DNA from: Acidimicrobiales bacterium
GTDB taxonomy: Bacteria > Actinomycetota > Acidimicrobiia > Acidimicrobiales > SZUA-35
NCBI GenBank assembly: GCA_028285495.1
Contig: JANQPB010000029.1
Coordinates: 186,001-250,000, forward strand
DNA length: 64,000 nt
Direction of reading: 5' to 3'
Below, piece by piece: positions 16,104-24,392 of the stretch; positions within the stretch are counted from its first letter, which is position 1, and each line of letters starts with the position of its first letter. Position numbers and translations under genes: made by a program. The notes under the pieces were generated by a model, which worked only from the letters and a program-made list of their open reading frames with translations, was not told where the DNA came from and searched no databases.

Positions 16104-17024
16104 TTATCGATCGACCCGGCGGTCGAGGTGGTCTTCGACCTGCCTTCTGAGCCAGGTTGCCTCTCGACGTGCCGTTGCTGCACGAGTCCGTGCGAAGCGC
16201 TGTGCGTAGAGCAGGTTCCACAGGAGTGCATAGACCTCTCGTAGCTCGTAGTGCCAGCGCATCGAGTAGCTGTCAGGGTTGGTGCTGAGCAGGCGGCAGG
16301 CCTCCCGGCCGGCGTTGGGCCAGGACCGCAGGAGCGTTGCGAGATCCCAGGCCAGCGGTCGCCGGTTGGCGTCCTCGAAGTCGAACCAGGTGATCTGGCC
16401 CTTGTCGTCGGCTGCCACGTTGACCCGGTGGGCGTCGCCGTGGACGAGTTGCCATGGATCTTCCGGTTCGCCCTGCCGCAACAGGTCGACCACGTCGGAG
16501 ATTCGATCCGTGGTCGCCGCCGTGGAGGTTGGCGAAACCGTGTCTACAAGCACGGCGATCTCTTCCCAGGGTTGCCCCTCAGCGCCGGTTGCTAGTCGCA
16601 GCGGCAAGTCCTGAAGTGCCTCAGACAGTTCGGCGAACGCTCGACCGACGCGCAGTGCGTCAACCTGGGAACCTGTGTTCATAGGGGTCAGATCGTGGTG
16701 TCGGAGTAGTAGAAACGCCGTCCCGTCTACCTCGTGAGGGCCAGGATCGACCAGATCCGTCGCCCCGATGACGTTGACACCGCGCCCCACCAGGGCGGAG
16801 CTGATCTCTCGCTCGCGGCGCAGGTAGTCACCTGGGCGCCGGCGCATCTCGGCGGTCAGGGTCGCGATTCTCGCGACAATCGGAGACGGTGCCAGGTGAA
16901 CGACGACATTGGCTCCAGCTCCGAGAATGATGGTTTCGTCGACCTCGACACCCAGTGCTCGTACGGACTCGACTACCGGGCCGATCACCGGGCGGGCAAT
17001 CTGCTCATCGGTTTCGAAGGTCAT
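16104..17024 (-). CDS. Phosphotransferase of the APH/choline-kinase fold (array gene)
   Basis: 306 aa from the ATG at 17024, which overlaps the HAD stop codon by 4 bp; the longer frame to 17300 is a shadow. Brenner motif VHGDAHRVNV, then WFDFEDANRRPLAWDLA, the catalytic Asp and metal-binding Asp of aminoglycoside-phosphotransferase-like kinases. Substrate unknown (antibiotic, sugar or amino alcohol). Translationally coupled to the HAD phosphatase gene; the pair forms the only obviously two-gene unit between adjacent repeats. Confidence 0.85.
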   Translation of the reverse strand: MTFETDEQIARPVIGPVVESVRALGVEVDETIILGAGANVVVHLAPSPIVARIATLTAEMRRRPGDYLRREREISSALVGRGVNVIGATDLVDPGPHEVDGTAFLLLRHHDLTPMNTGSQVDALRVGRAFAELSEALQDLPLRLATGAEGQPWEEIAVLVDTVSPTSTAATTDRISDVVDLLRQGEPEDPWQLVHGDAHRVNVAADDKGQITWFDFEDANRRPLAWDLATLLRSWPNAGREACRLLSTNPDSYSMRWHYELREVYALLWNLLYAQRFARTRAATARREATWLRRQVEDHLDRRVDR

Positions 17025-17692
17025 CGATCGACGAACCGCAACAGCTCCAGATGCGACGAGATCGCGCCGGCTTGCGGCGCCGAGCCGGTCGAAGCCCTGT
17101 CGTAGAGAAGCGGTGTCATGCCAGCCGCGGCCGCCCCGTCCAACTCGTTGTCGCTGCCGTCGCCGACATAGAGACAAGACGCTGGCTCCGTCCCAAGACG
17201 CCTTGCCGCCAGCTCGTAGATCTCCGATGCCGGCTTCATGACCCCGATCTCGGCGGAAAGCAGAATTTCGTCGAACCACCGGTCCATCCCGTGGTCGCAT
17301 AGCGCCTGACGCACCTCACTGGTGCAGTTCGAGATCAGACCGATCGAGACCCCACGACCACGGAGCCTGGCGATCGCGTCGCGGCCATCCGGGAACGGCT
17401 GGGCGAAACAGGCACCGTGTGACGAGGACCGGGCCGCCACCGCAGCCTCGACGACTCCTGGCGCCCAGTCGAGCCCGAGGCTCTGACCCAACCCGGCAAG
17501 GTAGGTGCTGAGGTCAGTTGTCTCTCGCTCCGACCTGGTTGCCACCCAATGCGGTCGAAGGTCATCGACCCCGAGGTTCAGTACCTCTGCAGTTCGGACG
17601 AAGGTATCTCTGCGAACCTCGGCCGGGAACGGGATCAGAGTCAGCCACAGATCGAAGACAACGGCGCGGATGGGAATCCTGGAGTCGGCCAC
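17021..17692 (-). CDS. HAD-superfamily hydrolase (array gene)
   Basis: 223 aa. Motif I VVFDLWLTL (nucleophile Asp; the second Asp is replaced by Trp), motif II SNCTSE, Lys in GVMKPASEIYELA, motif IV YVGDGSDNELDGA. A cap domain lies between residues 20 and 100. Likely a small-molecule phosphatase. It shares 4 bp with the downstream APH-type kinase, so the pair may act on the same metabolite (inference). Confidence 0.87.
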   Translation of the reverse strand: MADSRIPIRAVVFDLWLTLIPFPAEVRRDTFVRTAEVLNLGVDDLRPHWVATRSERETTDLSTYLAGLGQSLGLDWAPGVVEAAVAARSSSHGACFAQPFPDGRDAIARLRGRGVSIGLISNCTSEVRQALCDHGMDRWFDEILLSAEIGVMKPASEIYELAARRLGTEPASCLYVGDGSDNELDGAAAAGMTPLLYDRASTGSAPQAGAISSHLELLRFVDR

Positions 17693-17740
17693 TCCACGGT
17701 TCTACCAGGGACCGATCCGGCGACCACGACGCCCGATAAT

Positions 17741-17792
17741 GTCGCCGACACCATCCGCCGTTCCCATCGCGCTACCGGCGTTCCCGGACGGG
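17741..17792 (+). repeat. Possible array repeat, copy 14 (highly degenerate)
   Basis: GTCGCCGACACCATCCGCCG, then TTCCCATCGCGCTACCGGCG and TTCCCGGACGGG. Only the last block clearly resembles the repeat tail. It is listed because it occupies the expected position between two array genes. Confidence 0.35.
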
Positions 17793-17816
17793 TAGACCGC
17801 GCGATAATCCCGAACG

Positions 17817-18158
17817 TCAGGTTTCACGTAGGGTGACGATGCCCGACGAGAGCCGCTCGTAGGCGGAAGCTTGGCGGCGGACCCTGGTCGGCTGCGCGTG
17901 GACAACAGCGTCGATGCGCTGCTGGGGGATGCCGCTTGCCTTCCCGACGATGTTGTAGGACATCCCGAGTTCGACTGCCGCTGCGGCCAGCGTTTCGAGC
18001 TGTGTGAGGTCCGCGTCTGCCTTGTCCGCCGAGATGACGAACTCCTGGCGGAGGCGAGCGAGGTCGCCGATGATGTCGTGACGTCCGGAGAGCATCGGCC
18101 CAGTTTCGAACGAATGTTCGATAGTGTCAACGCTCGCTCGTGGCATCGAATCCAACAT
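17817..18158 (-). CDS. Hypothetical small protein, possible helix-turn-helix (array edge)
   Basis: 113 aa from the ATG at 18158, preceded by GGACGGA. It is helical, with ARLRQEFVISADKADADLTQ followed by ELGMSYNIVGKASGIPQQRI, which could be a helix-turn-helix. Other starts at 18170 (TTG) and 18146 (ATG) are possible. It lies between the last repeat-like block and the tRNA fragment that closes the island. Confidence 0.55.
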   Translation of the reverse strand: MLDSMPRASVDTIEHSFETGPMLSGRHDIIGDLARLRQEFVISADKADADLTQLETLAAAAVELGMSYNIVGKASGIPQQRIDAVVHAQPTRVRRQASAYERLSSGIVTLRET

Positions 18159-18274
18159 TCCGTCCAACAAACCAGGGCGGACCAGGCTCGACCGGATGGA
18201 CGAACTGGGCTGTCGAGACAGTGGTTGCCCAGGTCAGCGCACTGCTGAGTACTTGCCGGACGACGGTGAACGGC

Positions 18275-18318
18275 CTTCTGATGACGAGGCCGCAGGTTCG
18301 AATCCTGTCGGGGGCGCA
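18275..18318 (+). other. 3' half of tRNA-Arg(UCU): probable attachment-site scar
   Basis: Reads anticodon loop CTTCTGA (18275-18281, anticodon TCT), anticodon 3' stem TGACG, variable region, T stem-loop GCAGG-TTCGAAT-CCTGT (18292-18308), acceptor strand CGGGGGC, discriminator G and CA. The 5' partner strands (CGTCA and GCCCCCG) are absent upstream, so this is not a complete tRNA gene. Identity that begins at the anticodon loop and runs to the 3' end is the typical core left by tyrosine-recombinase island integration. Confidence 0.75.
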
Positions 18319-18321
18319 CTG

Positions 18322-18510
18322 GTCGAGACCGACGGCCTCGGTGCCCGGCTGCTGTCGCTCCAGGAGGCCGACGGCCAGTGGCCCGGCGGCGCCGTCCTCC
18401 CCCGGGGTTCGCGGCGCGCCGACTCGAGGAGGAGGGGGCAGCTCTGGACCACGACGAGCTTGGCGCTCACGCAGCTCCGGGACCTCGGGCTCGACCCGGG
18501 CGTGCATGCC
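18322..18510 (+). pseudogene. Fragment resembling the start of a squalene-cyclase/prenyltransferase-type protein
   Basis: The plus frame just after the tRNA fragment reads ARLLSLQEADGQWPGGAVLP, then GQLWTTTSLALTQLRDLGLDP, matching the N-terminal first repeat of alpha-alpha-toroid cyclase-like proteins. Afterwards the frame degenerates into Arg/Pro-rich residues and stops. It looks like a decayed or frameshifted gene at the island edge. Weak call. Confidence 0.4.
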
Positions 18511-18582
18511 CGTCGACCGCTCCGCCTCGCCGCTCGCCCGCTCGTCGCGACCTCGCCCCCCGGCGATGGCTAGTCTCGTGTC

Positions 18583-19362
18583 GTGCCAGTCGCCAACGTC
18601 AACGGTCAATCCATCAACTACGCCGACTCCGGGGGTGATGGGCCCGCGGTGCTGTTCAGCCACGGGTTCCTCATGGACCACACCATGTTCGACCACCAGG
18701 TCGACGCCCTCGCCGGCGACTACCGGTGCGTCACCTGGGACGAACGAGGCTTCGGTGCGACCCCGGCGACGGAGCCCTTCGACTACTGGGACTCGGCCGA
18801 CGATGCGCTCGCACTGCTCGACCACCTCGGTATCGACTCGGCCGTCTTCGTCGGCATGAGCCAGGGGGGCTTCCTGTCGTTGCGGGCGGCGCTGGCCAGC
18901 CCTGACCGCGTCCGAGCCCTGGCCCTCATCGACAGCCAGGCCGGGGTCGATGACGCCGAGACGCTCGAGGGCTACCGGGGCATGATCGCCCACTGGCTCT
19001 CCGACGAGCCGTTGGGCGATGTCGGTCAGTTCGTCGCCGGCCTGATCATCGGTGAGCCCGATCTGTCGGACCGCTGGATCGAGATCTGGGAGACGAGGCG
19101 GGGCCCGCACCTGGAGTTCGCCGCCGGCGCACTCCTCGACCGCGACGACGTGACCGATCGGCTCGGCGAGATCGCCTGCCCGGTGCTGAGCATCCACGGG
19201 GGCGACGATCAGGCCATCACGGTCGAGCAGGCCGACGTGGTGCAGCGCTCGGTGCCCGACCCGCGAGGCATGGTCATCGTCCCCGGTGCCGCCCATGCCC
19301 CCAACATGACGCACCCGGACACGGTGAACCCGGCGCTCGTCGAGTTCCTGGAGGCGCTGTAG
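18583..19362 (+). CDS. Alpha/beta-hydrolase fold protein
   Basis: 259 aa from a GTG at 18583. Oxyanion region FSHGFLMDHTMFD, nucleophile elbow GMSQGG (Ser near residue 95), acid in SIHGGDDQAI and catalytic His in GAAHAPNMTHP. Similar proteins hydrolyse esters, epoxides or halides; substrate not predictable. First clear core-type gene to the right of the tRNA fragment. Confidence 0.9.
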   Translation: MPVANVNGQSINYADSGGDGPAVLFSHGFLMDHTMFDHQVDALAGDYRCVTWDERGFGATPATEPFDYWDSADDALALLDHLGIDSAVFVGMSQGGFLSLRAALASPDRVRALALIDSQAGVDDAETLEGYRGMIAHWLSDEPLGDVGQFVAGLIIGEPDLSDRWIEIWETRRGPHLEFAAGALLDRDDVTDRLGEIACPVLSIHGGDDQAITVEQADVVQRSVPDPRGMVIVPGAAHAPNMTHPDTVNPALVEFLEAL

Positions 19363-19444
19363 ACGGAACAGGCGGGCCCGACCGGTGGCGGGGCCCACGT
19401 CGTCCGTCTGACACCGACGTGGCGAGAGACTACGTTGCCCGCCC

Positions 19445-20419
19445 ATGAGCGACGAGACGCGGCTGCGCTTCGACGGCGAGGTGGCCCTGGTCACCGGGGC
19501 CGGGGGAGGGCTCGGCCGCGAGCACGCGTTGCTGCTGGCCGAGCGAGGGGCGGCGGTCGTCGTCAACGACCTCGGCTCGGCGACGATGGGCGGCCAGGAC
19601 CACGACCGCGGCCCGGCCGATGCCGTCGTCGCCGAGATACGGGCGGCCGGCGGCACGGCGGTCGCCAACAGCGACAGCGTGGCCGAGCGAGACGGCGCCG
19701 AGCGGCTGGTGGCCAAGGCACTCGACGAGTTCGGCCAGCTCGACATCGTGATCAACAACGCCGGCATCATTCGCAACCGCACCTTCCTCAACATCGGCGA
19801 GTACGAACTGGAGCCGGTCTTCGACGTGCACGTCAAAGGCGCCTTCTTCGTAACCCGACCGGCGTACGAGCACATGAAGGCCCGGGGGTACGGCCGGATC
19901 GTCAACACGTCCTCCGGCTCGGGCCTGTTCGGCTCGTTCGGCCAGTCGGCCTACGCTGCGGCCAAGGCGGCCATCATGGGGTTCACCAAGACCCTGGCCA
20001 TCGAGGGCGAGCGCTACGGGATCAAGGTCAACGCCGTCGCCCCCGGTGCGCTGACCCGAATGACCGGCGACGTGATGGGTGACGGCTCGCCCACCGCCGA
20101 GCTGTTCGGGCTCGAGGGCCGAGACCTGGTCGAGCGCATGGGTCCGCACCAGGTGGCGCCCGCCGTCGTCTACCTGGCCCATCGGTCGTGTGAGCTGACG
20201 GGGGAGACCCTCTCCGCATCGGGTGGGCGGGTCGGTCGGGCCTTCGTGGCCGTCACCCCCGGGATCTACGACGAGGACCTGACACTCGAAGACGTGGCGC
20301 AGCGGATCGACGAGATCACCGATGAGGCCGGCTACCTCGTCCCCGCCGACGTCGACGAGGAGATCAGGTTCCTGCGCTCGTCCCTCCGGTCGGACGACGG
20401 GGGCGCGACCGAGCGCTGA
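19445..20419 (+). CDS. SDR-family dehydrogenase (hydroxyacyl-CoA dehydrogenase/MFE-2-like)
   Basis: 324 aa. NAD(P)-binding TGAGGGLG at residues 17-24, VVVNDLG, NNAGII, catalytic Ser in TSSGSGLFGSFG and YAAAK. The first 30 residues and GREHALLLAERGA resemble the dehydrogenase module of multifunctional beta-oxidation enzyme type 2. The C-terminal 80 residues extend beyond the minimal SDR. Probably oxidises a hydroxyacyl or alcohol substrate. Confidence 0.88.
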   Translation: MSDETRLRFDGEVALVTGAGGGLGREHALLLAERGAAVVVNDLGSATMGGQDHDRGPADAVVAEIRAAGGTAVANSDSVAERDGAERLVAKALDEFGQLDIVINNAGIIRNRTFLNIGEYELEPVFDVHVKGAFFVTRPAYEHMKARGYGRIVNTSSGSGLFGSFGQSAYAAAKAAIMGFTKTLAIEGERYGIKVNAVAPGALTRMTGDVMGDGSPTAELFGLEGRDLVERMGPHQVAPAVVYLAHRSCELTGETLSASGGRVGRAFVAVTPGIYDEDLTLEDVAQRIDEITDEAGYLVPADVDEEIRFLRSSLRSDDGGATER

Positions 20420-20658
20420 CCGTCGCCGAGCCCGGCGGTCGTGCCCGCTCGTCGTGGCGCGCTGCTGGTCTCGCCGAGACGGCCGGAGGGCGCTCGCCAG
20501 TCGGGCATGGCGACGGTCCCCGGCGCGAACCCTGGCGCCCGGTCCGGGCCCGGACCGACGGTGGCCCGGCGTGCCCGGAGGCGTCGCCGTTCGCCCGGTC
20601 GACCACCGAGCTGTCGACCCCGCCAGACCGATCGGGGCGGCCTCGGCGCGAGACGATC

Positions 20659-21288
20659 TCAGTCGCCCGACGACCCCAGCTGCGCCTCCCAACGCGACAC
20701 GTCGGTCGAGTCGGGATCGACGCAGCCGGTGCTGATGGTCCTGACGTAGGCACCGTCGGCCGAACCGCCGCCGGACGCCTCGTAGTCGCCCGTGTTGAGG
20801 CCCGCCGTGTCGGCGCTCGCGAAGTAGGTGGTGCCATCGGCGGTGGTGCGGATCCCCTCGGCGGCGCCATCGCGCTCCAGCAGGTAGGCACGGCCGGCGG
20901 AGATGGCCGCGTCGAGCTCGGCCGGGTCCTGGTCCGATGGCCACGTCGCCTCGAGCCACAGCGTGGAGTCGTCGCTCGATGCGAACGGCCAGCCCAACAG
21001 CCGTCGACACCGGTCGGCTGCGAACCTGACCTCGACGGCAGCCGGCTGCTCGCCGAGCTCCTCGACGAAGATGGCGGTCAGGTCGCGGTGCACCTCGACC
21101 GTCAGCGGAAGTGACGTCTCCGGGTCGGGGAACACCTGCCGGTGGACCGCAGCCGCGCCGAGGGAGACGACGAGCGCCAGCGCGGCGATCGCGGTGACCG
21201 CAGCGACGGCGAGGGCGACGCGTCGCCGGTTCGGCGCGCCGTCCCCCGACTCGGGCGACGCGGTCGCGGGTCCGACGTCGGGATCCAT
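20659..21288 (-). CDS. Single-pass membrane protein of unknown function
   Basis: 209 aa. Cytoplasmic 25 residues, TM helix about 24-50 (ALAVAAVTAIAALALVVSLG), then an external domain of about 150 residues with two cysteines (ADRCRRLLG, STGCVDPD) that could form a disulfide. No family recognised. A 239-bp gap to the SDR gene holds nothing I recognise. Confidence 0.7.
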   Translation of the reverse strand: MDPDVGPATASPESGDGAPNRRRVALAVAAVTAIAALALVVSLGAAAVHRQVFPDPETSLPLTVEVHRDLTAIFVEELGEQPAAVEVRFAADRCRRLLGWPFASSDDSTLWLEATWPSDQDPAELDAAISAGRAYLLERDGAAEGIRTTADGTTYFASADTAGLNTGDYEASGGGSADGAYVRTISTGCVDPDSTDVSRWEAQLGSSGD

Positions 21289-21438
21289 GAGCCGGACCGT
21301 AGCGGCGCGGCCGGCCGTGTTGGCGTCGGCGGTCGATCACCTGCAGGCACGGGCACCTCCGGGCGGGCCGGGCCCGCCGTCGCCGCCGACCGGACGATCG
21401 CCGGCCCCGGTTCGTGCGCCGTCTCCTCGTCTGGCACG

Positions 21439-22026
21439 ATGCCGAGGGTGCACGTTGGCGTTGCCCATCACCTCGGTTGGGCGATCCTCGTCTCGGCCAC
21501 CGGCGACCACCGGGTCGTCGACCGCAGGCGGGTCGACCTGGTCGCCGACGGTCTTCCTGCGGCCCCGATCCACCACCACAGCGGCGTGCATGCGATGCAT
21601 GACGCCAACGGGCCCCTCGACGACCTCGCGCTCGAGGCGCTCGCCGCCGACGTCGAGGCGTCGGCCAGGGGGCTGGCGGGTGCGGCGTTCGGCGCCCTGG
21701 TCCGCGACCTGGTCGAGCCGCTCACCTCCGTCTCGGTGCGAGCATGGCCAGACGACTTCCCGACCGACATCGCCACGCTGCGTCGAGCGCCCTTCGAGAG
21801 CCGGGCCGACTCGGTCATGTATCGCCGGGTGATCGCCGAGGTCGCCGAGGCCACCGGCGTTGCGGTCCACGTGTTCGATGCGAGGACGATCGAGCGGTCG
21901 GCTGCTGACCAGCTCGGCGGGGACGAGCTCCTGGCCAGGCAGCGCCAGCTGCTCGGACCTCCCTGGAACAAGGACCACCGGGTGGCGTTCGCCGCCACCA
22001 TCGTCGCGTCGGCATCGCATGCGTGA
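21439..22026 (+). CDS. Conserved-looking hypothetical protein
   Basis: 195 aa from the ATG at 21439; the frame open upstream to 21142 overlaps the start of the divergent gene and was not used. N-terminus VHVGVAHHLGWAILVSATGD looks like the first strand of an ATPase/RNase-H-like or GyrI-like fold, followed by HHHSGVHAMHD. No assigned function. A different strand and no operon partner. Confidence 0.68.
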   Translation: MPRVHVGVAHHLGWAILVSATGDHRVVDRRRVDLVADGLPAAPIHHHSGVHAMHDANGPLDDLALEALAADVEASARGLAGAAFGALVRDLVEPLTSVSVRAWPDDFPTDIATLRRAPFESRADSVMYRRVIAEVAEATGVAVHVFDARTIERSAADQLGGDELLARQRQLLGPPWNKDHRVAFAATIVASASHA

Positions 22027-22095
22027 GCCGTTGATGAGGTCGGGGAGCGCTCGCCGAAGCCCGTCGTCGACCCCTGCCTCCCTCCGGCCCGGAGG

Positions 22096-22743
22096 TCAGA
22101 CGAGGTCGAGGACCGTCCGCAGCCCCCGGTCGCCGTCGCCGCCGTAGCGGGGCAGGGTGAGGGCGGTCAGCCCGGCTGACGCGGCGCCGCCGTCTCGCTC
22201 GACGTTGTCGCCGACCATGAGGGTCTGGGCCGCCGCGGTCCCCAGCCCGGCGCATCCGGCGTGGAAGAGCCGCGGGTCCGGCTTCTCCAAGCCGTGCTCG
22301 AACGACAGCACCCACGCCGAGACGAGCGGTTCGAGCCCGAATCTGGCGAACACCGCCCGGATGTCCCAACCGATGTCGCTGACGACGCCGAGCGGGACGC
22401 CGCGCCCGTGCAGCCGTTCGATGGTGTCGATCGTGTCGGGGTACGGACTCCAGGCGCCCGGGTTCGAGATCTCGGTGTACATCCGCTCGGCCAGACCGGG
22501 TGCGAGGCGGTCGAAGGGGCGGAAGAGTTCGGTCCAGCACCGCCGGTGTGCCTCCGGGGACAGATCCCTGCCCTTGGCCTGCTCGGCCGGGGTGGCGCTC
22601 GCCGCCCAGACGGCATCGAGGATCGAGTCGATGGCGGCCGCGTCGACCTCGGCGCCCGGATCGAGGAGATCGCGGATCCGTTGAGCGTGATGAATGTGGA
22701 ACAGGGTGTCGCTGAAGTCGAACAGGACCGCTCGGAGCCGCAT
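22096..22743 (-). CDS. HAD-superfamily hydrolase
   Basis: 215 aa from the ATG at 22743. Motif I VLFDFSDTLF (second Asp replaced by Ser), motif II VVSDIGWD, Lys in HGLEKPDPRLF, motif IV MVGDNVERD. A helical cap follows motif I. Small-molecule phosphatase or dehalogenase-like; substrate unknown. The start is 72 bp from the divergent VOC gene. Confidence 0.88.
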   Translation of the reverse strand: MRLRAVLFDFSDTLFHIHHAQRIRDLLDPGAEVDAAAIDSILDAVWAASATPAEQAKGRDLSPEAHRRCWTELFRPFDRLAPGLAERMYTEISNPGAWSPYPDTIDTIERLHGRGVPLGVVSDIGWDIRAVFARFGLEPLVSAWVLSFEHGLEKPDPRLFHAGCAGLGTAAAQTLMVGDNVERDGGAASAGLTALTLPRYGGDGDRGLRTVLDLV

Positions 22744-22814
22744 CGCCGGAGTCTGGCAGAGACCGGAGGCCCGTCGCAGCGGACGGGCCCGGGATCGCCG
22801 TGTACGTTTCGGGC

Positions 22815-23285
22815 ATGACCGGTTCAGACGACCCCGCCCGGCCACGAGTCCGCCAACTGCGACTCGTGGTCGAAGCCGACGACTTCGACGACGCCGTGTC
22901 GTTCTACCGGGACGCGTTGGGCCTGCCCGAGGCGGCGGCCTTCGAGGGGGCCGGCGACGCCCGGGTCGTCATCCTCGACGCCGGGCGGGCGACGCTCGAG
23001 CTCGCCAATCCGGCCCAGAAGCGGATGATCGACGACGTCGAGGCGAGCGGCCGGGCCAGCGACCGCATCCGGGTGGCGTTCGAGGTCGTCGACGCCACGG
23101 GGGCGACCGACGAGCTCGCCGCCGCCGGCGCCGACCTGATCGCCGGTCCGACGGTGACCCCGTGGAGGTCCCTCAATTCCCGCTTGGCCGCCCCCGCCGG
23201 CCTCCAGATCACGCTGTTCGAGGAGCTCGACGACGACGAGACCAGGGCGAGCGGTGAGGGTTTCGGCACGAGCGCCGACCGGTAG
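22815..23285 (+). CDS. VOC/glyoxalase-fold protein
   Basis: 156 aa from the ATG at 22815. One VOC domain: RLVVEADDFDDAVSFYRDALG, then VILDAGRATLELAN and LNSRLAAPAGLQITLFEEL with the terminal Glu. VOC proteins bind a metal and act as dioxygenases, isomerases, lyases or resistance proteins; no subgroup can be assigned. Confidence 0.85.
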   Translation: MTGSDDPARPRVRQLRLVVEADDFDDAVSFYRDALGLPEAAAFEGAGDARVVILDAGRATLELANPAQKRMIDDVEASGRASDRIRVAFEVVDATGATDELAAAGADLIAGPTVTPWRSLNSRLAAPAGLQITLFEELDDDETRASGEGFGTSADR

Positions 23286-23320
23286 CCGACCGGTGGCCGG
23301 CGGCGGGGTAGCGTGAGGGC

Positions 23321-24388
23321 GTGAGGGGCCGTGAACGGGTTCGGGCCGCGCTGACGGGACGACGAGTCGATCGCTGCCTGGTGCAGTACCAGTTCCTCGG
23401 GGGCGCCCATCACGTGCTGGACGCCGTCGGCCTCTCCATGCTCGACGCCTACGGTTCGCCGGCGGCGATCGCAGCGACACAGCTCGCCGCGGCCGAGCTG
23501 TTCGGTCACGATACGGCGATGGCGCCGTGGGGCTGCCTGACGGTCGAGGCGGAGGCAGTCGGCTGTGGGCTGGAGTACCACGATCGTTGGTATCCGCAGG
23601 TACGTCGGCGGCCGCTGGCGGCATCGACCGACCTGGCGGACATCGACACGCTGGAGACCGGTCTGCCGACCCGGATGTCGGTCATGGTCGACTCGCTGAG
23701 CGAGATCCGGGCACGAGCCGACGACGATCTCTTCGTCATCGCCATGGTGGTCTCGCCGTTCCTCGTCGCCGCCGAGCTCCGGGACATGTCGCAGCTGATG
23801 CTCGACATCGGGTTGCGACCATCGTTCGTGTCGGAGCTCCTCGACCGGGTCACCGCAGAGCTCGGCCACTACATCGATGCCATCGCTGCGACCGGCGCCG
23901 CCGATGCGATCATGTTCGAGAACGCCGGGATGGCCGCAGAGCTGCTCGGCCCCCACCACGTGCAGGAGTTCATCGTGCCCTTCCACCGTCGGCTGGTGGC
24001 CCACACCCGAGCGGCCGCCCCGTCGGTGCTGGTGATCGAGCACAACTGCGCAGCCAACCCCTACTTCGCCGAGATCCAGGCGACGGACGTCGACGCCGTC
24101 AGCTTCGCCACACCCGACATCGACGCCGCGCTCGAGCCCGCCTCGGTCGATCGGGGTCTGGCCGGCATCGGCATGGTCGACCATCGGGACCTGCTGCTGA
24201 ACGGTCGGGCCGTCGACGTCCGCGACGCTGCGGTGGCCTGCATCACCCGGGCCGGTGACCGACCCTTCGTGCTCTCGACCGGCTGCGAGATCCCCTTCAA
24301 GGCACCGCCGGCGAACATCGCCGCCCTGGCCGAGGCGGCCAGGGCCACGGTGGACGGTGGACGGGCCCCGATTGCTGTGGGAGCGTGA
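23321..24388 (+). CDS. Uroporphyrinogen decarboxylase-fold (MtaA/CmuA-like) protein
   Basis: 355 aa from a GTG at 23321. Starts RERVRAALTGRRVDR as UroD-type methyltransferases do; FENAGMAAELLGPHHVQEFIVP and VLSTGCEIPFKAPPANIAAL match the UroD fold. The C-terminal GCEIPFKAPP is the usual zinc/active-site block of cobamide-dependent methyltransferases rather than haem enzymes. No corrinoid protein is adjacent, so the partner is unknown. Confidence 0.82.
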   Translation: MRGRERVRAALTGRRVDRCLVQYQFLGGAHHVLDAVGLSMLDAYGSPAAIAATQLAAAELFGHDTAMAPWGCLTVEAEAVGCGLEYHDRWYPQVRRRPLAASTDLADIDTLETGLPTRMSVMVDSLSEIRARADDDLFVIAMVVSPFLVAAELRDMSQLMLDIGLRPSFVSELLDRVTAELGHYIDAIAATGAADAIMFENAGMAAELLGPHHVQEFIVPFHRRLVAHTRAAAPSVLVIEHNCAANPYFAEIQATDVDAVSFATPDIDAALEPASVDRGLAGIGMVDHRDLLLNGRAVDVRDAAVACITRAGDRPFVLSTGCEIPFKAPPANIAALAEAARATVDGGRAPIAVGA

Positions 24389-24392
24389 TCGA

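Noticed and set aside
6572..17792. Classical integron attC sites
   Set aside because: Neither the RYYYAAC nor the GTTRRRY core was found at the repeats in the right places, no integrase is present, and genes are not biased to one strand. The array is therefore described as cassette-like only.
6572..17792. CRISPR array
   Set aside because: Repeats are long, variable and separated by whole genes; there are no regular short spacers or cas genes.
18240..18318. Complete tRNA gene
   Set aside because: The acceptor, D and anticodon 5' strands are missing; only the 3' half pairs properly.
17702..18319. Minus-strand protein beginning MRPRQDSNLRP and the frame with PDRIRTCGLVIRR
   Set aside because: These are well-known false translations of tRNA 3' sequence read in reverse.
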